Below, in pieces: positions 1 through 6,348 of a stretch of 9,520 nucleotides of DNA (within the stretch, counting starts at the first letter, position 1; each line of letters opens with the position of its first letter). The DNA is from RYN-425 sp035542755 (GTDB taxonomy: Bacteria > Patescibacteriota > Saccharimonadia > Saccharimonadales > UBA10212). The notes beneath the pieces are model-generated. The model did no database searches, was not told the DNA's origin, and saw only the letters and a list, made by a program, of their open reading frames with translations. The position numbers and the translations under genes are program-made. The DNA lies in NCBI GenBank assembly GCA_035542755.1, contig DATKKU010000047.1:1-9520 (forward strand), given 5' to 3'.

Positions 1-1445
1 TCGTGGACCTCCAGCTCCTGCCCGGCGGCGTCGCCCTTCTCTACATAGCCTCGGTCTTGGATAGTGCCGATGGTCGGAGCATAAGTGCTGGGGCGCCCGA
101 TGCCCAGCTGTTCCAGCGTTCTAACTAGTGAGGCCTCGCTATAACGGGGCGCCGCCCGAGAGTAAGTCTCTAGAGCTACAGCACTTTTGAGCTCTAGTGA
201 CTGGCCCTTTTCCAGCTTTGGCAAAATAACATCGTCTTTACCGCCGCCGTAAGCCTTTAAAAAGCCGTCAAACACTAAAACTTCACCCCTGCTCACAAAT
301 TTTTCGTCGCGGCCGGAGATGTCAATTGTCACCTGAGTTATCTCAAGCTTGGCCGGGGGCATTTGGCTGGCCACGGCTCGGCGCCAAATTAGCTGGTAAA
401 GCTTCTTTTGGGCGTCGTCGGCACCGGCAATCTCGCGGTCAACGTGTGTTGGCCGGATGGCTTCGTGAGCCTCTTGGGCGTTTTTATCCTTGGTCGTATA
501 TTGGCGGCTTTGACTGTATTTAGCGCCGTAGGTCTTATTTATATAGGTCTTGATAGCCTCAACCGCCAGCGGCGACATGTGCATGCTGTCGGTACGCATG
601 TAGGTAATGTGGCCGTGCTCGTAGAGCCTTTGAGCCAGCGTCATGGTCTGACGGACCGAGAATCCAAGCCGACGGGAGGCTTCTTGCTGCAAGGTACTGG
701 TAGTAAACGGTGCGCTGGCACTGCGGCTGCCAGGCTTTTGCTCTATATCGGCAACCTTATAGCCTGCCTTGCTGGCAGCTTCCAAAAAATTCTTGGACTT
801 TTCTAGACTAGCTAGCTTCTTATTGAGTTCGGCCGGTAGTTCGGCTTTGCCGCTGTCAAAAACTGCCGTCACGTTAAAATCAACTTCCGGTTTGTGGTCG
901 CGGATTTCGCGCTCGCGCTCCACAATTAGCCGCACAGCTACACTCTGGACGCGTCCGGCGGATAGCCCAGCCCGAATTTTTTTCCAAAGCACCGGGCTCA
1001 GCTCGTAGCCGACTAGTCTATCCAAAATTCGCCGCGATTGCTGGGCGTCAACCAGCTTCATATCAACGTGCCGGGGTTCGGTTATAGCCTTTTCAATGGC
1101 CGGCTTGGTTATCTCGTGAAAGACAATTCGGTTGGTCTTTTTTGGGTCCAGGCCGAGAGCCACACAAATATGCCAGGCTATTGCCTCGCCTTCGCGGTCT
1201 TCGTCGCTGGCCAGCCAAACCGTATGACCACGAGCCGAGCGCTTAAGCTCGTCAACAACTTTTTGTTTGTCGGGACTAATCTGATAAGTCGGCTCAAAAC
1301 CCTTGGCAATATCAACACCCAGGTCTTTTTTGGGTAAATCCCGAATGTGGCCAAAACTGCTTTCTACTTTATAATCGCTGCCCAAATAACGGGCAATAGT
1401 TTTTGCTTTGGCCGGACTCTCTACGATTACCAGGTTTTTTGCCAT
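1..1445 (-). CDS. topA: DNA topoisomerase I (type IA), N-terminal 481 residues, cut by window edge
   Basis: Relaxes negatively supercoiled DNA by cutting one strand through a 5'-phosphotyrosine. Translation from the ATG at 1445 opens with the Toprim signature VIVESPAKAKT (E9). The metal-binding DxDxE follows as D81, D83 and E85 in SDEDREGEAIAWH. Domain IV motifs DRLVGYELSPVLW and GLSAGRVQSVAVRLI follow, then the catalytic YMRTDS with Tyr282, the EAHEAIRPT segment and the ASLVRTLEQLGIGRPSTYAP block. The frame is open at base 1, so the rest of the core and any C-terminal zinc fingers lie outside the window. No Shine-Dalgarno precedes the ATG. The gene starts 48 nt after the dprA stop on the same strand, and dprA-topA is a common operon in Gram-positive bacteria (smf-topA in Bacillus). 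Cotranscription is therefore likely. An A/T-rich stretch just upstream (TATATT near 1478) could be an internal promoter but has no clear -35. Confidence 0.97.
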   Translation of the reverse strand, partial: MAKNLVIVESPAKAKTIARYLGSDYKVESSFGHIRDLPKKDLGVDIAKGFEPTYQISPDKQKVVDELKRSARGHTVWLASDEDREGEAIAWHICVALGLDPKKTNRIVFHEITKPAIEKAITEPRHVDMKLVDAQQSRRILDRLVGYELSPVLWKKIRAGLSAGRVQSVAVRLIVEREREIRDHKPEVDFNVTAVFDSGKAELPAELNKKLASLEKSKNFLEAASKAGYKVADIEQKPGSRSASAPFTTSTLQQEASRRLGFSVRQTMTLAQRLYEHGHITYMRTDSMHMSPLAVEAIKTYINKTYGAKYSQSRQYTTKDKNAQEAHEAIRPTHVDREIAGADDAQKKLYQLIWRRAVASQMPPAKLEITQVTIDISGRDEKFVSRGEVLVFDGFLKAYGGGKDDVILPKLEKGQSLELKSAVALETYSRAAPRYSEASLVRTLEQLGIGRPSTYAPTIGTIQDRGYVEKGDAAGQELEVH

Positions 1446-1493
1446 GTACAGTTTTGTAGTTTAAAAGCCCGGACTAATATATGCAAACCGCTT

Positions 1494-2354
1494 TTAGTTT
1501 GCCAGCCACTGCCCTCCGCCGGCTGGCTTGATGTGGCCCCCCAGTTCCAGGGTGATTAATATAGTAGATATTGATTGGCCGTCCAGCCCACTTTTTAAAG
1601 CCAGTTCTTCTTGGTCGGCGGTGCCGCTGGCTATTAGCTGCAGCACTATCTCCTCCTGCTCCGTACCCCTAAAACTAGGCGTATTTTTGGCGGTAGAGGG
1701 CTTTATGCCCAGTTCAAAAAAGACATCGGACACTTCCGTAACCGGCAGCGCCCCGCTTTTTATCAGGGTGTTACAACCCTGGCTGCCGAAACTAGTTATG
1801 TTGCCCGGTACGGCCATTACTGTCTTGCCCTGAGCTAGGGCGAAACGAGCTGTGCTTAGAGTGCCGCTCCTAGCCGCCGCCTCGGTAATTAAGACGGCAT
1901 CAGCCAGGCCGCTGACAATTCGGTTGCGCTCCGTAAAGTTAGATTTATGTACTACGTCACTCGCTGAATATTCGCTTATCAGCGAGCCGTTTTCAATTAT
2001 TTGCCGCGACAGGTTGGTGTGCGAAGCCGGGTATATATTGTCTAGGCTAGTTGGCAAAATGGCTACCGTTGTTCCACCAGCTGCTAGCGCCGCCCTGTGA
2101 GCCGCGGCGTCTATGCCGTAGGCCAGACCGCTTATAATTACCACCCCCTTTGCCGCCAGTTTGGTAACCAACTTATCTGTAACATCCAGGCCGTAGGCCG
2201 AGGCTTTACGGCTGCCGACTACCGCCAGCTTGGGTCTGTCCAGCCATTGCCTTGGGTTGTGTCCCAGGTAATAAATTTGCTGTGGTGCGCGGTCAATCTG
2301 AAGCAACGGTTCAGGAAAATCAGGACTATCTCGCTTAAGGCTATTGACTTTCAT
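1494..2354 (-). CDS. dprA: DNA-processing protein DprA (Smf), 286 aa
   Basis: DprA binds incoming single-stranded DNA during natural transformation and loads RecA. It is also kept in many bacteria that are not known to be competent. The Rossmann-like core is clear: AVVGSRKASAYG at about 44-55, SGLAYGIDAAAH at 75-86, the ILPTSLDNIYPASH strand-turn at about 99-112, FTERNRIVSGL at 140-150 (family form FpxRNRiIagL), the EAAARSGTLSTA segment at about 158-169, VPGNI at 182-186 and GCNTLIKSGA at 193-202. Residues 230-286 form the C-terminal winged-helix-like module, ending in LELGGHIKPAGGGQW. The usual N-terminal SAM-like domain is reduced to about 40 residues, so this is a short form. The ATG at 2354 gives the natural N-terminus. 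I saw no Shine-Dalgarno and no convincing minus-strand promoter. The gene starts back to back with the plus-strand RNA promoter, whose -35 begins only 20 bases away. Confidence 0.96.
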   Translation of the reverse strand: MKVNSLKRDSPDFPEPLLQIDRAPQQIYYLGHNPRQWLDRPKLAVVGSRKASAYGLDVTDKLVTKLAAKGVVIISGLAYGIDAAAHRAALAAGGTTVAILPTSLDNIYPASHTNLSRQIIENGSLISEYSASDVVHKSNFTERNRIVSGLADAVLITEAAARSGTLSTARFALAQGKTVMAVPGNITSFGSQGCNTLIKSGALPVTEVSDVFFELGIKPSTAKNTPSFRGTEQEEIVLQLIASGTADQEELALKSGLDGQSISTILITLELGGHIKPAGGGQWLAN

Positions 2355-2373
2355 AACGCTACATTTTCTAGTA

Positions 2374-2402
2374 TTGACATCAAGACACTTTTTTGCTAAA
2401 AT
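2374..2402 (+). promoter_or_regulatory. Sigma70-type promoter of the structured RNA
   Basis: A perfect -35 TTGACA (2374-2379), a 17-base spacer and the -10 TAAAAT (2397-2402) predict a transcript start near 2407-2411. A hairpin begins at 2411. No ORF of useful length follows on this strand, and an intrinsic terminator lies about 465 nt downstream. The promoter sits in the intergenic space directly upstream of the divergently transcribed dprA. Confidence 0.85.
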
Positions 2403-2408
2403 CGCAAC

Positions 2409-2874
2409 TTGTAAGTACAGATTTCTGAACTTACGTACCTTATACCCCCTAATTCTAACTTTTAGTTAGATTGTTTAAGAGCTTTTTGGGAGTCTTAAGT
2501 AGTTTACCCTCCACTTAGATTCCTAGCCTCCGCGTCAGATCCCTACAGTTTTAGACTACAGCCTAAGCCTAATTAATGGCAAACGGTTACGTTAATAAAA
2601 CTTTGGGGATATGGCGCGGAACTCTTAAACAAACTAACCCCTTTAACCTCTTCCCCGTTCAACGTGGGTAGGCGGGTCTGCTAACGCGGATGCATTTATT
2701 CTTCGGGATAAATCGGCTCAGGTAGCTTGCTTATTTTGCAGCACCTGCACGCTTCGCTGACGGTGGGTTGAAGGGAGTTTTTAAGGCTTAAACCAATCGC
2801 TAACTTAAAATGAGTGGAAGTTTGAGCCCAAAAATAGCCTCAAGCGGTGCCCACCCCCTCTTGAGGCTTTTTTT
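2409..2874 (+). ncRNA. Large structured non-coding RNA, family not recognised (~465 nt)
   Basis: The stretch between dprA and pth has no credible ORF but is bounded by a near-consensus promoter and an intrinsic terminator. Hand folding gives a 5' hairpin (2411-2434, 9 pairs plus one A-A mismatch). It also gives a 7-bp hairpin (2454-2460 with 2464-2470) and a long-range helix of 11 perfect pairs extended by 5 more (2465-2481 with 2622-2638). A second long-range helix pairs 2526-2543 with 2674-2693. It abuts an 8-bp hairpin with a C(UUCG)G loop (2694-2713). A further hairpin spans about 2719-2747. I looked for tmRNA ends and tag, the RNase P GGAAAGTCC core, the SRP Alu/domain IV motifs and tRNA T-loops, and found none convincingly. 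One 11-base match to an E. coli tmRNA segment (CTAGCCTCCGC, 2523-2533) is noted but is not enough for a call. The transcript ends are inferred from the promoter and terminator. Confidence 0.72.
2836..2874 (+). terminator. Intrinsic terminator of the structured RNA
   Basis: A 9-bp perfect stem (AGCCTCAAG at 2836-2844 with CTTGAGGCT at 2860-2868) is followed directly by six T residues (2869-2874). The 15-base loop holds CCCACC (2850-2855), which could pair with GGTGGG at 2762-2767 in the same transcript. That pairing would form a terminator-loop pseudoknot, which is an inference only. Confidence 0.88.
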
Positions 2875-2930
2875 GATTCTTGAAGGACAACCTACGGTTT
2901 TCCGGGTAGCGCGCCTCTTGGGGTGAATCC

Positions 2931-2949
2931 AAATTCGGCCGAAGCCGAA
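2931..2949 (-). terminator. Weak terminator-like UUCG hairpin after pth
   Basis: On the minus strand a 6-bp stem, TTCGGC with GCCGAA, closes a TTCG tetraloop and is followed by only three T residues. It lies 23 bases after the pth stop codon, a fitting place for a transcription end, but the U tract is poor. It may instead stabilise the mRNA end. The remainder of 2875-2930 holds nothing I recognise. Confidence 0.4.
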
Positions 2950-2972
2950 CCGGCGCTACTGCCTTTCCCTAT

Positions 2973-3608
2973 TTATAAAATGTTGCGGGTTTCGTGCGGC
3001 AGCTCACCGCTGAAGATAAATTCGGTAATCATCACCCCAGACTCTTTTAAAATTGCCGGCACCTGAGTTTTTTCGGACTTAGTAAACTTATCAAGCACAA
3101 AGTCGGCGGCATCGGCTTTTTCGGCATACTCGCTACCTATACCTATACGAATGCGTCCAAAATCATCACCTATATGCGCAATCAGTGATTTTACCCCGTT
3201 ATGGCCAGCATCACTGCCGCCCAGGCGAGCTCGGATTTGGCCAAACTTGATGGCCAGGTCGTCGTAAACGACTAAGGTTGAAGCGTTATATATCTTATAA
3301 AAATGCTGTACCGCTCCCGCGGCCTGGCCGCTGTCGTTCATAAATGTCGTCGGCTTGCATAAAATCACTCGGTTTTCACCCAGTTGAGCAGTACTCAGCA
3401 GACAGCTTAAGTCTTTTTTATTAATCCAACCTGGAAAGTCGTTACGAGCAGCAAAATCATCCAGAACCTCAAAGCCTACATTATGCCTTGTGCCCTCATA
3501 CTCCTTGCCAACGTTCCCCAGTCCGATAACAAGTACAGTCTTGCTGGCGCTGATTTTATAAAGCGGTTCGCTGTTGCCGTAGTTCTTTTTCCTATCAAAT
3601 AGGGCCAT
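2973..3608 (-). CDS. pth: Peptidyl-tRNA hydrolase, 211 aa
   Basis: Cleaves peptidyl-tRNA released from stalled ribosomes to recycle tRNA. From the ATG at 3608, the motif GLGNVGKEYEGTRHNVGF holds Asn32 and the catalytic His42 (E. coli N10 and H20). KPTTFMNDSG holds Asn91 (N68), YDDL holds Asp116 (D93), and GGSDAGHNGVKS holds Asn137 (N114). The chosen start leaves about 23 residues (MALFDRKK and onward) ahead of the core, a modest extension relative to E. coli Pth. The frame stays open upstream to an ATG at 3755. I reject that start because the extra 49 codons cover the pth promoter and part of the opposing gene, and read as A/T-driven hydrophobic residues. There is no Shine-Dalgarno, and the mRNA leader is predicted at roughly 20 nt. 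The gene stands alone between the RNA terminator region and a divergent orphan gene. Confidence 0.95.
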   Translation of the reverse strand: MALFDRKKNYGNSEPLYKISASKTVLVIGLGNVGKEYEGTRHNVGFEVLDDFAARNDFPGWINKKDLSCLLSTAQLGENRVILCKPTTFMNDSGQAAGAVQHFYKIYNASTLVVYDDLAIKFGQIRARLGGSDAGHNGVKSLIAHIGDDFGRIRIGIGSEYAEKADAADFVLDKFTKSEKTQVPAILKESGVMITEFIFSGELPHETRNIL

Positions 3609-3627
3609 CACTAAAGTATAGATTAGC

Positions 3628-3656
3628 TTGACAATTATATAAACAAAGATTATAAC
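3628..3656 (+). promoter_or_regulatory. Sigma70-type promoter of the orphan 124-aa gene
   Basis: A perfect TTGACA (3628-3633), a 17-base spacer and TATAAC (3651-3656) predict transcription from about 3662-3664. That is only 3-5 bases ahead of the ATG at 3667, so the message would be practically leaderless. The -35 and -10 elements interleave with those of the opposing pth promoter, so one polymerase would block the other. Confidence 0.78.
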
Positions 3657-3662
3657 TTTAAA
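3634..3662 (-). promoter_or_regulatory. Predicted pth promoter
   Basis: Read on the minus strand, TTTAAA (3662-3657; 4 of 6 to consensus), 17 bases and a perfect TATAAT (3639-3634) predict a start near 3627, about 20 nt before the pth ATG. It overlaps the plus-strand promoter at 3628-3656 almost completely. Confidence 0.62.
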
Positions 3663-3666
3663 AATT

Positions 3667-4041
3667 ATGGAGCTTAGGAAAACCCCGTCACGCCGACGAC
3701 GCATAGTCGTGTCAGCTATGGTTTGGCCCACCAAAAAGGATGGCACGCTTGACACGCTAAGTCCGGTGTCGCGAGATATTGAGGTTGTAAGTTCTAGCGA
3801 TGAATTTTTTGAACAACCAGGTCAGCTAGACGAAGAGGTACGGATGATTCGCGACCGGGGGGACCAACCCTTTCCATGGCGCAGGGATATCGTATCACTA
3901 GGCCTTATTGAGTATCAGAGGCCCCGACAAGTCAGGCTTGGGCGTGTAGGTGTTCTGCATCTTGAAAGCTGGAAGACTGTACAAGCCTGGCCGCTAGAGG
4001 CTGGACCTGACATGCAAGTAGAGTCTAGTGTTTCTCTATAA
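3667..4041 (+). CDS. Orphan hypothetical protein, 124 aa
   Basis: I do not recognise this protein. It is the only plus-strand gene among the minus-strand housekeeping genes on this side of the window. It deserves annotation because a strong promoter (3628-3656) points at its ATG with a leader of only a few bases. The N-terminus is very basic (MELRKTPSRRRR). The middle is acidic, with a run around SSSDEFFEQPGQLDEEVR (about 42-59). The C-terminal half is mixed, with several Trp and Arg residues. There is no signal peptide, membrane helix or Cys/His metal cluster. The basic head could bind nucleic acid, which is speculation. An alternative start is the ATG at 3718 (residue 18). The 3' end overlaps the tail of der by 17 bases, so the two genes converge, and no terminator is visible between them. 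A shadow frame cannot be excluded, but no longer gene competes on the opposite strand over 3667-4024. Confidence 0.62.
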   Translation: MELRKTPSRRRRIVVSAMVWPTKKDGTLDTLSPVSRDIEVVSSSDEFFEQPGQLDEEVRMIRDRGDQPFPWRRDIVSLGLIEYQRPRQVRLGRVGVLHLESWKTVQAWPLEAGPDMQVESSVSL

Positions 4042-5338
4042 ACCAGAATTTTAGCGGCGTGCCGGGAAGCGGCCAGGCTTCGCGGAACTTGCGCTCCATG
4101 TAGCGTTTATAACTCCAGTGCAAAAACTTGGTATGACCGCCAAAGACCTTGAAGTTGGGCCAGTCCTGGTCGTCTTCTTGCACCATGTAGTTTAGCTTCG
4201 GAGTACGGCCTTTTAGTCCGGCTGGCGGGTGCTCGCGGATTACTGACTCTAGCCATTTGTTGAGTTCAGGCGTCTTAAAGCGCTGCTTGCGAGACTGGTC
4301 AATATCCAGCACCAAATCAAATATTTTGGTAACATTTTGACCAGTTACTGAGCTAGTAAAAATCAGCGGTGCCCAGGGGGCAAAGGCAAAGTTGGCAGCA
4401 ATTTGTGGCGCCACGCTATCGTGAGTATAGGCGTCTTTTTCGGCACTGTCCCATTTTGTAACGACTAAAATCAGGCCCTTGCCGGCATCTTTTATCATGC
4501 CGGCTATTTTTTGGTCCAGCTGTACATTCAACTCGCTGCTGTCCATCAGCAGCAGGCAAATATCGGATTGCTCTATAGCCGCTAGGCTGCGCAGTACACT
4601 AAAATGCTCCACGCCTCGCTCAACCTTGCCGGCCCTTCTAATGCCGGCGGTGTCGGCTAGTTCTATCTCGCGTTCGTGATAACGGATGACCGCCCGATTA
4701 ACGTCCCGCGTGGTTCCGGCCCTCTGAGATACTATGGCCTGCTGTTTAGCGCCCAGTGTATTAAATAGTGAGGATTTGCCGACGTTCGGTCGGCCCAGGA
4801 TAGCCAAATGAATGCGGTCGGGGTCCTCATTTATCTTGGCCGGCGGCAGGTTCGTAGCAATCTCTTCCAGCAACTCGTCTATGCCCTGTTTCTGAGTGGC
4901 GCTGGTGGCAATTATTTTACTAATGCCCAGGCCCCGCCAGTCGTTTAGTTGCGCCCGGCTGTTTTTATCTATCTTATTAACCACCAGCAGCACCGGCTTG
5001 CCGGTTTTTAAGGCCAGTTTGCCCACTTTGCGGTCATCGGCGGTGATTGGCACATTGGCTTCGGCGACAACGACAATTAAATCAGCGTCAGCCGCAGCGT
5101 GCGATATTTGGTCCTGAATGGTCAGCTCAAATTCATCTTCGGCGGACTTAAGACCGGCAGTATCCACCAGCCAAAAGTCCCGGCCCTCAAAGCTTGCTTT
5201 AGCGGTAACCGAATCGCGGGTAGTCCCCGGCTCGTCGGCAATTATAGCCTCGCGCCGTCCAATAACGGCGTTAAATATACTAGATTTGCCAACATTAGCT
5301 CTGCCGACAATGGCAACAATACCTGCTCTGCTATTCAC
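4025..5338 (-). CDS. der: Ribosome-associated GTPase Der (EngA), 437 aa
   Basis: Der is an essential GTPase with two G domains in tandem and a KH-like C-terminal domain. It acts in 50S subunit maturation. Domain 1 has P-loop GRANVGKS (12-19), DEPGTTRD (35-42), DTAG (59-62) and NKID (121-124). Domain 2 has P-loop GRPNVGKS (182-189), AGTTRD (207-212), DTAG (229-232) and TKWD (294-297). The KH-like region follows from about 350 to the end. Length is normal for the family. Two small departures are Ala14 where the first P-loop normally has Pro, and TKWD instead of NKWD in the second G4 motif. The start is a GTG at 5338. A TATAAT placed 6 bases upstream makes the mRNA leaderless or nearly so. The gene stands between a terminator upstream and the convergent orphan gene downstream. 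Confidence 0.97.
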   Translation of the reverse strand: MNSRAGIVAIVGRANVGKSSIFNAVIGRREAIIADEPGTTRDSVTAKASFEGRDFWLVDTAGLKSAEDEFELTIQDQISHAAADADLIVVVAEANVPITADDRKVGKLALKTGKPVLLVVNKIDKNSRAQLNDWRGLGISKIIATSATQKQGIDELLEEIATNLPPAKINEDPDRIHLAILGRPNVGKSSLFNTLGAKQQAIVSQRAGTTRDVNRAVIRYHEREIELADTAGIRRAGKVERGVEHFSVLRSLAAIEQSDICLLLMDSSELNVQLDQKIAGMIKDAGKGLILVVTKWDSAEKDAYTHDSVAPQIAANFAFAPWAPLIFTSSVTGQNVTKIFDLVLDIDQSRKQRFKTPELNKWLESVIREHPPAGLKGRTPKLNYMVQEDDQDWPNFKVFGGHTKFLHWSYKRYMERKFREAWPLPGTPLKFWFIEKH

Positions 5339-5344
5339 CCCTGT

Positions 5345-5350
5345 ATTATA
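5345..5350 (-). promoter_or_regulatory. -10 element of der, leaderless arrangement
   Basis: On the minus strand TATAAT ends 6 bases before the GTG start of der, which places transcription initiation at or beside the start codon. No good -35 lies at the expected distance. A G-G precedes the element in place of the TG of an extended -10, so strength is uncertain. Confidence 0.55.
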
Positions 5351-5364
5351 ACCTTAAAGATATA

Positions 5365-5398
5365 AAAACTGCGCTCACAGAATTTTGAGCGCAGTTTT
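5365..5398. terminator. Long perfect hairpin terminator after the two-component operon
   Basis: A 13-bp perfect inverted repeat (5365-5377 with 5386-5398, core ACTGCGCTCA) has an 8-base loop. On the minus strand the stem ends in a T run (TTTTTATAT), so it should stop transcripts from the response regulator gene, whose stop is 20 bases away. The T-rich arm on the plus strand makes it potentially bidirectional. It insulates der from the kinase operon. Confidence 0.85.
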
Positions 5399-5417
5399 AC
5401 TGATGTACTCTTGGTTT

Positions 5418-6302
5418 TTAAATGGCTGGCGGTGTGGTGTCACCCTCGGTTGTCGCCGGCGGGGTCTCTGGTGCCGGTTGGGCTGCAGGAGCATCAGCCG
5501 GAGCCTCGGGGGCGGCTGCGTCTTGTGCCGGTTCGGCCGGAGCGGAACTGCTAGTATCGCTAGCTGGCAGATTTGATGGCAGCGGTGTTCCGGAGCTCAT
5601 GGCCATATTGTCGCTTGGGATTGCCGGAGCGGTTGAAGCAGCAGTATCGTCAGTAGAAGTGCTGCCAGCACCAGCAAAGCTGTCAATTTGGCTTTGAACT
5701 TCAGATTGTTCTTGATTGGTTGTTGGCTGAGAAGAAGTAGCCGAGTCGGCGGGTGTCCCGCTAACCGGATTACTCACGCCGTCACCAGTTGGGGTGTCGG
5801 GCGTACTTGGTGTTGTTGATGTGTCGTCTGGCACTTTCGCCTCGCTTTCTTGATTAGTTTGTACTTGGTTAGAATTCGCTACGCTTGTTGGCCCGGGAGA
5901 TGTACTCGCCGAGGCGTCTGAGCTTGGTTCCAAAACCTCGCGCACCACTCGCACGAAATCTTCCAAGGTAACTTGGGATTTCACTAAATACTTTATCACG
6001 CCCAAGCGCTCGCCGCGAGCCCTATCTTCGGCTTGGCCCAGGGCCGTCATCATAATCGTTTTGGTCGCGGCCATTTCAGGTGTGGCACGCAGCGTTTCCA
6101 GCATCTCAAAACCGGACAGTTTGGGCATCATAACATCAGCGATAATCAGGTCCGGTTTTTCTTTCATGGCTACGACTAGGGCCTCTTCGCCATTGCCGGC
6201 GGTCACCGTATCGTAACCTTCAGCCTTAAGGCGCATTTCAAAAATTTCGCGAAGGTTGTTGTCGTCTTCAACCAGTAGAATTTTGGGTATTATGGTGGGC
6301 AT
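5418..6302 (-). CDS. Response regulator: receiver domain plus long disordered tail, 294 aa
   Basis: Residues 1-125 are a canonical CheY-like receiver: acidic pocket E12-D13-D14, phospho-acceptor Asp56 in LIIADVMMPKLSG, switch Thr86 in IMMTALGQ, and Lys108 in YLVKSQ. It should be phosphorylated by the kinase encoded immediately upstream. Instead of a DNA-binding output domain, residues from about 128 to 294 are a low-complexity tail of Ser, Thr, Pro, Ala, Gln and acidic residues. It has hardly any aromatic residues or Lys/Arg and ends in alternating Ala/Pro/Glu stretches. The tail is predicted disordered and its role is unknown: it could be a linker, a protein-binding tail or a regulated degradation region. 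The start ATG is supported by AAGGA (6313-6309 on the minus strand) with 6-base spacing. The gene follows the kinase gene by 46 nt and is closed by the terminator at 5365-5398. Confidence 0.92.
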   Translation of the reverse strand: MPTIIPKILLVEDDNNLREIFEMRLKAEGYDTVTAGNGEEALVVAMKEKPDLIIADVMMPKLSGFEMLETLRATPEMAATKTIMMTALGQAEDRARGERLGVIKYLVKSQVTLEDFVRVVREVLEPSSDASASTSPGPTSVANSNQVQTNQESEAKVPDDTSTTPSTPDTPTGDGVSNPVSGTPADSATSSQPTTNQEQSEVQSQIDSFAGAGSTSTDDTAASTAPAIPSDNMAMSSGTPLPSNLPASDTSSSAPAEPAQDAAAPEAPADAPAAQPAPETPPATTEGDTTPPAI

Positions 6303-6348
6303 CTATAATCCTTATGCTAAAACTATAAAATATTGTAGCATCATATCG

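Noticed and set aside
408..1337. Plus-strand frames of 70-130 aa opposite topA
   Set aside because: They are shadows of a well-conserved topoisomerase frame with full motif content.
2523..2543. CTAGCCTCCGC resembles a segment after the tag ORF of E. coli tmRNA
   Set aside because: No tRNA-like ends (GGATTCGAC near the 5' end, T-loop and CCA at the 3' end) and no ALAA-type tag frame were found on either strand, in normal or permuted order. An 11-base match alone is weak.
2880..2972. Possible tRNA or tmRNA fragment (GGATTCACCCC and GGTTCGGC on the minus strand)
   Set aside because: The pieces do not form acceptor, D and T stems together; the GGTTCGGC is part of a UUCG hairpin.
3609..3755. N-terminal extension of Pth with a membrane-like segment (SSIIFKVIIFVYIIVKLIYTLV region)
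   Set aside because: The hydrophobic stretch is the minus-strand reading of A/T-rich promoter DNA. The ATG at 3608 lies downstream of a good promoter and gives a near-normal Pth length.
5422..5697. Plus-strand Gly/Ala/Ser-rich frame opposite the response regulator tail
   Set aside because: Its composition is the direct antisense of the Pro/Ala/Ser tail; there is no promoter or Shine-Dalgarno.
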